From the IMG/VR virus record IMGVR_UViG_3300036826_000176, positions 1 to 20,344 of that record: a stretch of 20,344 bases of DNA; one strand, given 5' to 3'. The DNA is from a virus. Positions within the stretch are counted from its first letter, which is position 1, and each line of letters opens with the position of its first letter. The notes under the pieces were generated by a model. That model searched no databases, was not told where the DNA came from, and saw only the letters and a list, made by a program, of their open reading frames with translations. A program made the position numbers and the translations under genes. Below, in pieces: positions 7,701 to 12,953 of this stretch.

Positions 7701-8640
7701 CTGTTCCGGTGTTCCCACCCCTATAGGCGGAATTCCGGAACAGCTTGACGCGGATGGGTGGAACGGCCCTCTGCGCGGCCTCGCGGTAGCGAAACGCGGC
7801 GTTCCGCCGAGTCGAATACTTGTGCCAGCCGAGCGCCTCGTCACGCTCCTTGAGGATGCTGGCGACCGCCTCCAGGTCATGCAGTCCGGCGTCCCAGACC
7901 ATACGCCCGATGTCGATGAGACCCTGGCTGCGGTCCGCGGCAGCGCCGACGCCGAGCCAGACCTGTTGCTGCTGCGCGTCCAGGTCGAACGGTAGATCGT
8001 CGTCCCACGCCTCGAGCGGCTCGTCGTTCACCGATTCTCGCTCGGTCAGGTACGCCGCCTGGAAGTCTTCTATCCACTCGGGAGCGTCGACCGGCAGGAC
8101 GCGGTCGATCCACTCGTACCGACGCCCGCTCTCGTGCATCGACGGCGGCGCGACGCAGTAGCCGTCGCTCAGGACGTCGTAGCGGCTGCGCTGCGCGTTG
8201 CGGACCGACGGCATGTCGCCGCGGAGGTAGAGCCAGTGCTCGTGCCCCTCGCCGCCGCCAGAGCGGAAGTGCATCGTCCGCGGTAGGCCCAGACCGACGA
8301 AACGGGTCCACCACTCGGTCGAGTCTGGCGCTACGTCGACCAGTCCCGCGGGGCCGAGCGCGATGCCGACGTTGCCGTCGGGGTGCAGCGTCCACCAGGT
8401 CGCGATGGTCGCCTTGTCGGTCGTCGCCGACTGGTGCGCCTTGGGGCAGAGCTCGCCGATAGGGTGCTTGCCTGGCTTGCACTTGCCAGCCAGCTTGTAC
8501 TTGTCGGGGCAAGCGCACTTGCCGTCGATGATCGGATAGAGGATGAGAACGGGGTAGCCGGCGTCGGCGTATCCGAGCGCCGCAGTCAAGCATGCGCTCG
8601 TCTGCGCATTGCCACCCTCGTCAGGTGGTCTACTATGCAT
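4702..8640 (-). CDS. Prim-Pol / helicase / 3'-5' exonuclease / family A DNA polymerase fusion
   Basis: This 1312-residue protein joins a replisome's main activities. Residues about 15-200 are an AEP-type Prim-Pol domain with a Cys/His-rich insert (CxC...C...GKHP...C) and His135 in GHEHW; the usual DxD reads D102-V-A104. About 330-560 are a RepA/DnaB-like ATPase with Walker A AKVKMGKT (Lys368), whose first Gly is Ala362, and Walker B VIVLD (Asp462). About 575-645 look like a winged helix. About 755-920 are a DEDDy exonuclease: Asp765 and Glu767, Asp828, Tyr900 and Asp904. About 930-1300 are a Pol I-like palm and fingers: DYSQLQ (Asp1098), Arg1139/Lys1143/Phe1147, and VHDE (Asp1261, Glu1262). 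Residues 1103 (Gln) and 1151 (Phe) replace the usual Glu and Tyr. Both linkers (about 299-325 and 655-704) are repeat DNA. No good Shine-Dalgarno precedes the ATG at 8640. Confidence 0.93.
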   Translation of the reverse strand: MHSRPPDEGGNAQTSACLTAALGYADAGYPVLILYPIIDGKCACPDKYKLAGKCKPGKHPIGELCPKAHQSATTDKATIATWWTLHPDGNVGIALGPAGLVDVAPDSTEWWTRFVGLGLPRTMHFRSGGGEGHEHWLYLRGDMPSVRNAQRSRYDVLSDGYCVAPPSMHESGRRYEWIDRVLPVDAPEWIEDFQAAYLTERESVNDEPLEAWDDDLPFDLDAQQQQVWLGVGAAADRSQGLIDIGRMVWDAGLHDLEAVASILKERDEALGWHKYSTRRNAAFRYREAAQRAVPPIRVKLFRNSAYRGGNTGTASTTIPNPLKGVSGLKWHSVPDVMAMAAEQVEWLIQDWLSKGLMTELVAKVKMGKTTFALEGLRAAIEGDESYCGKAILRPIRVGYVTEEGVGTFQQNLVRYGLSDLGESDGFYTVFDFETPVGVDLPQIVDDLIEQGQERGVDVIVLDTLSVVAGLDEEDHSGKAAGVMHEIRRLANAGFAVLILRHSRKSGGDVGDAGRGSSAISGYCDILLQIEPFKGDEDTTNLRILRCRSRMSASIEPLTLELDKQTERYKLIGAVQSKEERLQGVILQALRDLDATSEAKGKTSAEVTVKSGKQKAAVTENLKMMVASGDVKSAKHGQAIVYWLPLQVHITHETEAVPAVPAVPADFGIPEQVQEQPPLRGVEENLAVPGFSPPLFRGGNSGTARTAKAKTPEAVAKLAEAKAARELARLEAADAAAPTLEYLTVLDMVELNEVTARLSTAACSLDTETTGLDAHRDRLRTINLSDGETHVVIDVWAVAHNSPTAEPWSALQSYLDEVGSVRMHTYLFDLAFLAQVGLSIEPSKILDVKTMAMVLESEEAHVDYGLQGIAKRHLHEHVAKTEQKRGWDVPPGSLRHAKLAYAAEDARVTYAAAVALEDAIFADPDADSLVSCLNLERSVQAATWWLASAGVPCDVGILKRAIAEQEALVDDRLQELNGIADFGASAVNWRSPSQVLPILQARGLELVSTGIDALMEAQSDDPIIDALLAYRSAGTCMGLLRKTLSSVAPDGRIYASFNPIGAQTGRTSCADPNLQQLPHETLARKSIRPGPGRAFVRADYSQLQLVIAAWLSEDRTMRQILNTPGGDIHAATAAAVGCTRQEAKAINFGFLFGAGADTFRREQRKNGIVLSENEAKRQRSLFFKTYPGIRAWHRGLGEWGDEAEVIDFSGSGRRRRRIFSNNVKANTPVQMVEAHGFKLAMTRLYDTRSSVPTARLVMMVHDELIAECDQGDVALCKQWLKSNMEAAMQPLVEGVVVHCDPEEVASYADEDKH
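6531..6587. repeat. GTTCC/GGAAC inverted repeat, element A, in linker 2
   Basis: TAGCTGTTCCGG (6531-6542) and CCGGAACAGCTA (6576-6587) are perfect 12-bp inverted arms. Nested inside is a second perfect repeat, CCCCCCTCT (6547-6555) with AGAGGGGGG (6558-6566). Read on the reverse strand, the element ends with the same GAATTCCGGAACAGCT as elements C and D, so it is an inverted copy with a different core. It is translated in frame as part of the linker before the exonuclease domain. Confidence 0.9.
6597..6618. repeat. 22-bp perfect palindrome centred on TTAA, in linker 2
   Basis: Each half is CAACCCCCCTT and its complement, giving a fully self-complementary 22-bp site inside the coding sequence. 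A close relative (half-site CTAACCCCCTT) is in the other linker at 7664-7685. Both are followed within 9-13 bases by a GTTCC/GGAAC inverted repeat. Confidence 0.9.
6628..6678. repeat. GTTCC/GGAAC element B with tandem 9-mers, in linker 2
   Basis: CTGTTCCGG (6628-6636) and CCGGAACAG (6651-6659) are perfect inverted arms. Two further 9-base units follow (GGGAACAGC at 6661-6669, CGGAACAGC at 6670-6678), so three units stand in tandem from 6652. On the coding strand the tandem units give the repeating tripeptide Ala-Val-Pro. Confidence 0.85.
7664..7685. repeat. 22-bp perfect palindrome centred on TTAA, in linker 1
   Basis: The half-site is CTAACCCCCTT and the whole 22 bp is self-complementary. 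It lies in the linker between the Prim-Pol and helicase domains and is followed 13 bases later by element C, matching the palindrome-plus-inverted-repeat order in linker 2. Confidence 0.9.
7699..7745. repeat. GTTCC/GGAAC element C, in linker 1
   Basis: AGCTGTTCCGG (7699-7709) and CCGGAACAGCT (7735-7745) are perfect 11-bp arms around a core with the small palindrome CCTATAGG. The 45 bases at 7701-7745 match 9442-9486 at 43 positions. It is read in the replication protein as about LFRNSAYRGGNTGTA. Confidence 0.92.
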
Positions 8641-8716
8641 GTGTCGGGCTCAACCCAAGCCTTTCTAACGAAGCGTCGCTTCCACCCGCAAAGCAGGAGC
8701 GGCGCTTTCGTTTTGT
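8609..8716 (+). ncRNA. Possible short antisense or leader-region transcript
   Basis: On the strand opposite the replication gene start there is TTGCCA (8609-8614), a 16-bp spacer, TACTAT (8631-8636), then GAAGCGtCGCTTC (8670-8682) and a terminator-like AAAGC/GCTTT hairpin (8690-8708) followed by CGTTTTG. This could be a transcript of about 70 bases covering the 91-base gap between the replication and VRR-NUC genes. The promoter match is modest and no homology is known to me. Confidence 0.25.
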
Positions 8717-8731
8717 AAAGATTTCCGCGGT

Positions 8732-9148
8732 CTAGCGTACTCCCGAGTGGCCCCCGAACGTCGAGACAATCTCGTCTCGATCGCGGGGTTTCCAGACCTT
8801 CCAGTCCAGGCCCGCGGCGACCAGCAAAGCGCCCCATCGACGCTGGTTGGCATCGGGATACTTGCCCTCGCCCTTGAGCTCGCGAAAGATGATTCGGTCG
8901 CCGCGGGCGAAGACCCAATCCGGCCAGCCGTCCGAGTCGTAGTGGTCGTCACCTTTACCCAATGCATGGACGCCTGTTACAGCGCCCTTCGAGAACGCGA
9001 CGTGCCAGCCGCACCACCCGTACAGGTGAGCGGTCGTCACCACGAACGACTCGAGCGCGTGCTCGTCCGGCGAGCGCAGGACGATCCTGGTCGGTGGCTT
9101 GCGCCGCGGTCTAACGATCGTCAACAGCGTCTCGACGTCTGCGGCCAT
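8732..9148 (-). CDS. VRR-NUC domain nuclease
   Basis: This 138-residue protein is a compact VRR-NUC enzyme, a branch of the PD-(D/E)XK nucleases that cut branched or forked DNA. The signature is plain: SPDEHALESFVV with its Glu near the N-terminus, then GWPDWVF, then RELKGE, then a Gln in ANQRRWGALL, and a final WKVWKP. The family acts alone or with a phage helicase on replication or recombination intermediates. The start is ATG at 9148 (MAADVETLLTIV), which lies 28 bases inside the upstream transglycosylase gene; a longer in-frame extension upstream has shadow-like composition and was not used. The next gene downstream is the replication fusion, so a job at stalled or finished forks is a fair inference. 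Confidence 0.9.
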   Translation of the reverse strand: MAADVETLLTIVRPRRKPPTRIVLRSPDEHALESFVVTTAHLYGWCGWHVAFSKGAVTGVHALGKGDDHYDSDGWPDWVFARGDRIIFRELKGEGKYPDANQRRWGALLVAAGLDWKVWKPRDRDEIVSTFGGHSGVR

Positions 9149-9558
9149 CGCCCGTACCCCAGATGGGAGACGCCCCACGCCATCGCGTCGATGCTGGCGA
9201 TGGGGTCGGTCCTGGACGCACCGGCCTTGCCCTGCGGCGTCTCGTACCAGGTCGTCAGGTCGAACTGCGCCAGCCCCAGGTACGGTCCTGACCGCGCCCA
9301 CGGTAGCCACGAGCTCTCGCCCTGGATCATGCAGTCCAGCCGTCGCGCCTGCCCCGGGTAGGTAGCGTAGAGGTACGCCTTCGGCGTCATCGGCGGAGCA
9401 TGGAGACGCTCGTCGTCCACGAGCTCTGGCTCGGGATCGACCTGTTCCGTTGTTCCAACCCCTATAGGCGGAATTCCGGAACAGCTATCCGAGCACTCGT
9501 CCACGCCATCGGTCAGAGCCTGCCCGACCAGGAGCAGACCAGCGAGTAAGACTGCCAT
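9121..9558 (-). CDS. Secreted lysozyme-like / SLT-type transglycosylase
   Basis: This 145-residue protein starts with a hydrophobic segment (VLLAGLLLVGQAL, residues 3-15) that would act as signal peptide or membrane anchor. The C-terminal 80 residues match lytic transglycosylases: CMIQGESSW with probable catalytic Glu81, then SGPYLGLAQFDLTTW and, near the end, AWGVSHLGYGRWP. It would cleave peptidoglycan glycan strands outside the membrane. Residues 25-39, between signal and enzyme, are encoded by repeat element D, the same DNA as in the replication gene linker but read in another frame. There is no obvious lipobox around Cys21 or Cys25. The gene is oddly placed inside the replication operon rather than with the membrane-protein cluster near 16500; it could serve lysis or host-wall remodelling. 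Confidence 0.75.
   Translation of the reverse strand: MAVLLAGLLLVGQALTDGVDECSDSCSGIPPIGVGTTEQVDPEPELVDDERLHAPPMTPKAYLYATYPGQARRLDCMIQGESSWLPWARSGPYLGLAQFDLTTWYETPQGKAGASRTDPIASIDAMAWGVSHLGYGRWPQTSRRC
9442..9486. repeat. GTTCC/GGAAC element D, inside the transglycosylase gene
   Basis: CTGTTCCG (9442-9449) and CGGAACAG (9477-9484) are the arms; the core again has CCTATAGG. The 45 bases match element C (7701-7745) except at two positions and in the same orientation. Here the DNA is read as about CSGIPPIGVGTTEQV, a different frame from that used in the replication gene. Confidence 0.92.
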
Positions 9559-9567
9559 CCGCCGAGC

Positions 9568-9759
9568 TTAGCGGAGCCCGGTCATGGCTCCGGCGACGAA
9601 CGCAGGCAGCGTGTCACGGTGTGCGCCGTGACTGTCGGGGCGCGTCTCCCAAAACGACAGGTACGCCTCCTGAATACGCGACGGCAACAGGTCGAACAGC
9701 GCCCGCATATCCGGGGGCATCCGACCGAGCGAATACAGCACCTGAGTGTCAGTCAGCAT
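9568..9759 (-). CDS. Small protein of unknown function (63 aa)
   Basis: The protein begins MLTDTQVLYSLGRMPPDM and is likely all-helical, with LFDLLPSRIQEAYLSFWETR in the middle. No catalytic residues, cysteines or membrane segment are seen, and I do not recognise the family. The start at 9759 lies 11 bases inside the upstream gene, after a GGAGTGGC-like ribosome binding stretch; a longer in-frame version would run through the upstream gene and was rejected. It is followed 9 bases later by the transglycosylase gene. Its place in the replication operon suggests early expression, nothing more. Confidence 0.6.
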   Translation of the reverse strand: MLTDTQVLYSLGRMPPDMRALFDLLPSRIQEAYLSFWETRPDSHGAHRDTLPAFVAGAMTGLR

Positions 9760-9931
9760 CGAGCCACTCCTTGAGACTGTCCAGGAGCTCTTTCGCTTCC
9801 TCACGGTTGAGATAGACGCTCCAGATTTCAGCGTTCTCGTGACCGAGTTGTTCGTCGTAGAACGGTCTGTGCTGTGTGATCAGCAACGTCTGCCCGTTCC
9901 AACTCCACTTCAACTCACCGATCGGAACCAT
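9749..9931 (-). CDS. Small acidic protein of unknown function (60 aa)
   Basis: The translation starts MVPIGELKWSWNGQTLLITQ and ends KELLDSLKEWLDAD. The first half looks like two or three beta strands and the second a single acidic helix; no known motif is recognised. The ATG at 9931 is preceded by AAAGGATC about 9 bases upstream. The gene overlaps the methyltransferase end by 17 bases and the next gene by 11, so it is an integral part of the leftward operon. Confidence 0.65.
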   Translation of the reverse strand: MVPIGELKWSWNGQTLLITQHRPFYDEQLGHENAEIWSVYLNREEAKELLDSLKEWLDAD

Positions 9932-10988
9932 GAACTTGTGATCCTTTCTTGAAGACCAGGTACGTTGATCCGTTGTTGTAAGCCGAGTACCGATCGTGCT
10001 CCGCTTCCCACCGCGGATCGACCACGCCTCTGGCGCGCACCTGGTGGACCTTCTCGTAGGGGGTCGACCAGTTGAGCGCCTCGCCGACCAGTGCCGACTC
10101 TTCCTGGAACACACCGCCATGTACGCTATCGGTGATCTTGACCACGATCGCAATACGGCAGACGCGCCAGCACTCGCGCGTGCCGTTGATGATCAGGTTG
10201 TCGATGTCCTCCTGCGACATCGTGCCGAACCGCTCGCCCATGATCGAGTCTTCGCTCAGGTCGGCGAGATGCGGCGGGTCGAACAGGACGACGTCGATGC
10301 TGGCGTCTTCGTAGTCCAGGTCTTCGACCAGCATCACCCCGTCGGGCGCGCGAGATTCCTCCTTGTCATGCGCGGCCACACTCAGACCGAGCGTGCCATC
10401 GTGGAAGTTGCCCAGACCGTAGGTCGGATCGAGCGCGGTCTTCGCCGATGGGAGCAGCGTCCGCACGATCGACGTGATGACCTGCGCCGGCGTCGCCCCG
10501 ATCATGAACCGCTCCAACGGCAGCACCTGGTCGGATGCGCTCTCGACGGTCTTAGGAACAGGTCGTGGAGCGGTCGGACGCCTCGCCAGCTTGAGCGCCC
10601 CACTGACAGTCAACTCGACGCCACTGCCCTCGACCGCCGCGGCAATGTACCGCTCGAAGACCTCTTCCGGCATTCGTGCCAGCGACTGCCAACGACTCGA
10701 CTCCATTTTGTCCAGACCAAAATCCGCCAAAGTAACATCGTGTGACTTTGCTCCGCCGCGGTGAACCTCACTCTCAGTGAGCAGTTCACCACCGCGGCGC
10801 TGAGTACGGAGACGGTGTTCACAGATACGGTTCTGCTGCTCGAGCGACAGCCCGAGTGAACGCGCCAGGGCTTGCAAGGCCCCGGCACGGTCGGATTCAT
10901 TCTTGGCGTCGATCGGTGTCTGGATATCGGCGAGCCGACGCTCAAGCTCGTCAATGATCGCCAGATCAGAACGGGGGGTCGTCGTCAT
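9915..10988 (-). CDS. DNA methyltransferase (DPPH type) with helical N-domain
   Basis: This 357-residue protein has a SAM-binding motif I, DPTYGLGNF (Asp187), followed 50 residues later by the catalytic motif FDPPH (Asp237-His240). That order and the acidic-Pro-Pro tetrapeptide fit an amino-methyltransferase acting on adenine or cytosine N4. The N-terminal 150 residues carry the helical segment seen in MT-A70 and ParB-like phage proteins: RLRTQRRGGELL, DVTLADFGLDKMESSRWQ and MPEEVFERYIAA. The likely role is to modify phage DNA against host restriction, or regulation. The ATG at 10988 was chosen; the open frame extends upstream to 11300 but with shadow composition inside the SSB gene. It overlaps the SSB gene by 23 bases. 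The recognition sequence cannot be told, and no cognate restriction enzyme is present in the window. Confidence 0.8.
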   Translation of the reverse strand: MTTTPRSDLAIIDELERRLADIQTPIDAKNESDRAGALQALARSLGLSLEQQNRICEHRLRTQRRGGELLTESEVHRGGAKSHDVTLADFGLDKMESSRWQSLARMPEEVFERYIAAAVEGSGVELTVSGALKLARRPTAPRPVPKTVESASDQVLPLERFMIGATPAQVITSIVRTLLPSAKTALDPTYGLGNFHDGTLGLSVAAHDKEESRAPDGVMLVEDLDYEDASIDVVLFDPPHLADLSEDSIMGERFGTMSQEDIDNLIINGTRECWRVCRIAIVVKITDSVHGGVFQEESALVGEALNWSTPYEKVHQVRARGVVDPRWEAEHDRYSAYNNGSTYLVFKKGSQVHGSDR

Positions 10989-11625
10989 CCGCAGTCTCGT
11001 CTCCCATCGCTGCGAGCTCGGCCTGGAGCCGTGCCCGACGCTCCGCCGCGGTCTCGCGGATCGCCTCGCGTGCCATCCGATCGACGCGGTCTGCTTCGAC
11101 CGCCGCAGACGGCGCGACCGGCGCGCTGCCGTTGGTCTCAGGTGCCGCCGTCCTGGTCTGCCGCGGAACCGGGCGGAGCAACGCGAACTTGAGCTTCTTG
11201 CTGCCCGTCTTGTCGTCGGTCTCGATCGTCCAGGACGCTCGAGCACGCTTGCCGACCAGGGCACCGTCGAAGTTTTCGGCGAGCCGCTCGCACTCTTCAT
11301 CGGTGAGCTCGTGGCCCAGGAACGCCGAAGCCCAGAGCCGCGCCTTGGAGGGACCGCGCTTGCCCTTCGCCAGGGACATGCTCGAGAACTCGACCAGGTC
11401 GTAGGGAGACTGGTCGATCATGTTCAGGAACGCGACGCCGTTCGAGTCGAAGATGCGGACGTGCCACATGATCGACGTGTACGGCTTGCCGTCGATGTTG
11501 CTGATGCCCTCGTACTCGTCCATCGACATGAGCTCAACAATGTGGTCGTCCTGGGGGTCGAAGCGGTCTTCGATCGTGATTGAGAAGTTGCCACCTTCGG
11601 ATGGCTTCGTCATGCGGATCGGCAT
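10966..11625 (-). CDS. SSB-like single-stranded DNA-binding protein
   Basis: The 219-residue protein ends in GDETADDDDPPF, the acidic tip with a final Pro-Phe used by bacterial SSB and phage gp2.5-type proteins to dock partner proteins. The first 140 residues are beta-rich (NFSITIEDRFD, YTSIMWHVRIFDS, RARASWTIETDD...KLKFALL) and could form an OB-like fold. A charged, Ala-rich flexible region joins the two (about 150-205). It would coat unwound DNA and recruit the replication fusion or nucleases encoded downstream. The ATG at 11625 follows GAGGT by 6 bases; a longer version starting further upstream was rejected as shadow. The methyltransferase gene begins inside its end. The fold call is inference; the tail is seen directly. 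Confidence 0.75.
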   Translation of the reverse strand: MPIRMTKPSEGGNFSITIEDRFDPQDDHIVELMSMDEYEGISNIDGKPYTSIMWHVRIFDSNGVAFLNMIDQSPYDLVEFSSMSLAKGKRGPSKARLWASAFLGHELTDEECERLAENFDGALVGKRARASWTIETDDKTGSKKLKFALLRPVPRQTRTAAPETNGSAPVAPSAAVEADRVDRMAREAIRETAAERRARLQAELAAMGDETADDDDPPF

Positions 11626-11627
11626 AG

Positions 11628-11963
11628 TTACCTCGTCTTCGTCGTTTGAGCAGGACCGAGTGAGTCGGCACCATCCATCTGCTCGGTGGTCATCCGCGCG
11701 CCCGCGGGTCCGGGATCGGTGTACTCGCCCTCCCCTCCTGGTGCTTTCCAGGACGTGACGTAGTCCATCCACGCCACGAATGCATTGATTGCCGGCGACA
11801 ACACGCTGGTCGCGCCGAAGGTGAAATCGCAGCCCTGCCGCCAACCGTCGCGGAACGTGCGCTCGTCAACGTCGCGACCTTGCTTGCGAGCGGTCGCGCG
11901 GTAGGCAAACCAGGCACTGTTCTCCGCCGCGGATGGCGACTGCTCAGACCGCGGCGAGCTCAC
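11628..11963 (-). CDS. Small protein of unknown function (111 aa)
   Basis: I take the GTG at 11963, which follows GGGAG by about 8 bases and lies 20 bases inside the upstream gene. The protein starts (V/M)SSPRSEQSPSAAENSAW and has an amphipathic helical region, AYRATARKQGRDVDERTFRDG, then GCDFTFGATSVLSP and an aromatic stretch AWMDYVTSW. The last 40 residues are Gly/Pro-rich and probably disordered. No family is recognised. It is two bases upstream of the SSB-like gene, so its product is made together with it and may belong to replication or early takeover. Confidence 0.6.
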   Translation of the reverse strand: MSSPRSEQSPSAAENSAWFAYRATARKQGRDVDERTFRDGWRQGCDFTFGATSVLSPAINAFVAWMDYVTSWKAPGGEGEYTDPGPAGARMTTEQMDGADSLGPAQTTKTR

Positions 11964-12222
11964 CCAGACGGCTCCCGTAGGGGCGCGGCCAGTAGGCACC
12001 GTCCCTGGTGCGCTTGAGCAGCACGAGCGTGTCCCGAGCTCCTGGCGTGGCCGGCTTGTAGCGATAGATGTCGGTGACCTCCCCGCCGCGGCGCAGCACC
12101 ACGTACGTGCGACTGCCCAGAACCTCGACGGTGGTCGCCGACCAGGTTGGCTCGGCACCTCCGCGGTTGTGAGTCAGCCACGCGGCGTGCGCCCGACGGA
12201 TCAGGTCGGCGTGAGTTGGCAT
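11944..12222 (-). CDS. Small basic protein, first gene of the leftward operon
   Basis: The 92-residue protein begins MPTHADLIRRAHAAWLTH and has a beta-rich middle (TYVVLRRGGEVTDIYRY) with many Arg and aromatic residues. It may bind nucleic acid, but no family is recognised. The ATG at 12222 is chosen because a TATGGT hexamer ends 6 bases before it and no ribosome binding site is visible; a second ATG at 12243 would put the start inside that promoter. It is the first gene of the leftward replication operon and faces the rightward accessory operon across a short control region. Confidence 0.65.
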   Translation of the reverse strand: MPTHADLIRRAHAAWLTHNRGGAEPTWSATTVEVLGSRTYVVLRRGGEVTDIYRYKPATPGARDTLVLLKRTRDGAYWPRPYGSRLGELAAV

Positions 12223-12228
12223 GCCGTA

Positions 12229-12257
12229 ACCATACCCGGCCATGCCGCATCGCGCAA
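12229..12257 (-). promoter_or_regulatory. Possible promoter of the leftward replication operon
   Basis: On the reverse strand TTGCGC (12257-12252), a 17-bp spacer and TATGGT (12234-12229) lie 6 bases before the ATG at 12222. The -35 is a weak match. The spacer holds ATGCGGC, the same word as in the rightward promoters. Copies of ATGCCG at 12221 and 12242 are 21 bp apart, on one face of the helix, and could be operator half-sites. Confidence 0.45.
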
Positions 12258-12272
12258 GTACCTTGACTCCCC

Positions 12273-12302
12273 TTGACAGGCATTGGCGATGCGGCTTACA
12301 GT
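12273..12302 (+). promoter_or_regulatory. Promoter of the rightward accessory operon (leaderless)
   Basis: TTGACA (12273-12278), an 18-bp spacer and TACAGT (12297-12302) end 7 bases before the ATG at 12310. ATGCGGCTTACAGTA is identical to the cassette promoter at 2796-2810. CCTTGAC occurs twice in a row here (12261 and 12271). No ribosome binding site is seen, as expected if the message starts at the ATG. Confidence 0.75.
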
Positions 12303-12309
12303 AGGCGTT

Positions 12310-12750
12310 ATGCGATACGAACTGGACAGCGACCTGATGGTCAAAGCTGCCAAGGAATACGGCAAGGCGCACGGCTTCAGGGGCAACCACGGCGGCTGGA
12401 TTTCCAACGCCGACGGCACCACCACGGTGCAGGGCTGGTGGCTTTTCTTCCGCACCCACTCGAGCCTGATCCTGGACGAGCTCACCCGTCGCCTGACCGC
12501 CTTCGACACCCTGGACGACATGGTGCTGCACACCGCGCCGACCTACCGCCCGACCATCCGCCCAACGACCTGGCGTGAGCGCCTCCTGGCCGACGCCTAC
12601 GACTGGCGCATGGCACGCCGCGGCGACGATCGCCGCGCCTACCGCGGTCTCGACGCCCGCTGCCGCTGCGGTCACGGTCCGAGCCGCCACTTTCACGCCG
12701 ACGGCAGCAGCACCTGCACCGTCTGCCCTTGCAAAGGAGCACGCGCATGA
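12310..12750 (+). CDS. Unknown protein with C-terminal Cys/His zinc cluster
   Basis: This 146-residue protein begins MRYELDSDLMVKAAKEYG. The C-terminal 30 residues contain a compact zinc-binding pattern, CRCGHGPSRHFH followed by CTVCPC. The middle has a helix-rich region with LDELTRRLTAFDTLDDMV. No family is recognised for the N-terminal part, though GGWISNADGTTTVQGWWLF looks like a beta hairpin. The start at 12310 follows a promoter without a leader; an ATG at 12289 lies inside the -10 region. The stop overlaps the next start (ATGA). As first gene of the rightward operon it is a candidate early protein. Confidence 0.75.
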   Translation: MRYELDSDLMVKAAKEYGKAHGFRGNHGGWISNADGTTTVQGWWLFFRTHSSLILDELTRRLTAFDTLDDMVLHTAPTYRPTIRPTTWRERLLADAYDWRMARRGDDRRAYRGLDARCRCGHGPSRHFHADGSSTCTVCPCKGARA

Positions 12751-12953
12751 CCGACCTCAAGACGATCGGCAACCTGGGCTTCGCCGCCTACAACCTGCGC
12801 TACCAGGACTTCCTGGTGGCGCTGGACCTGGTCGATGACGCGTACGCCCGAGACAAGTATGCAGACCTGAAGACGCTCGGTCGGGCGATGACCCCGTTCT
12901 CGAATGCCGCGCTCGCCAGCATCATCGACGCGTATCTCAAAATTGGGGCTTGA
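12747..12953 (+). CDS. Small helical protein of unknown function (68 aa)
   Basis: The translation is MTDLKTIGNLGFAAYNLRYQ then acidic helices (FLVALDLVDDAYARDKYADL, FSNAALASIIDAYLKIGA). It looks like a small helical bundle without cysteines or catalytic residues. The ATG at 12747 has AAAGGAG 8 bases upstream and overlaps the preceding stop (ATGA). Its own stop overlaps the -35 of the next promoter. The family is not recognised. Confidence 0.7.
   Translation: MTDLKTIGNLGFAAYNLRYQDFLVALDLVDDAYARDKYADLKTLGRAMTPFSNAALASIIDAYLKIGA

Noticed and set aside
6531-7745. CRISPR array, intein or intron as explanation for the repeats in the replication gene
   Set aside because: There are no evenly spaced repeat-spacer units; the repeats are short and translated in frame, and intein splice motifs are absent; polymerase motifs are uninterrupted.
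10989-11300. N-terminal extension of the methyltransferase frame
   Set aside because: It lies inside the SSB-like gene and is Arg/Ser-rich, as shadows are; the helical N-domain starts cleanly at 10988.
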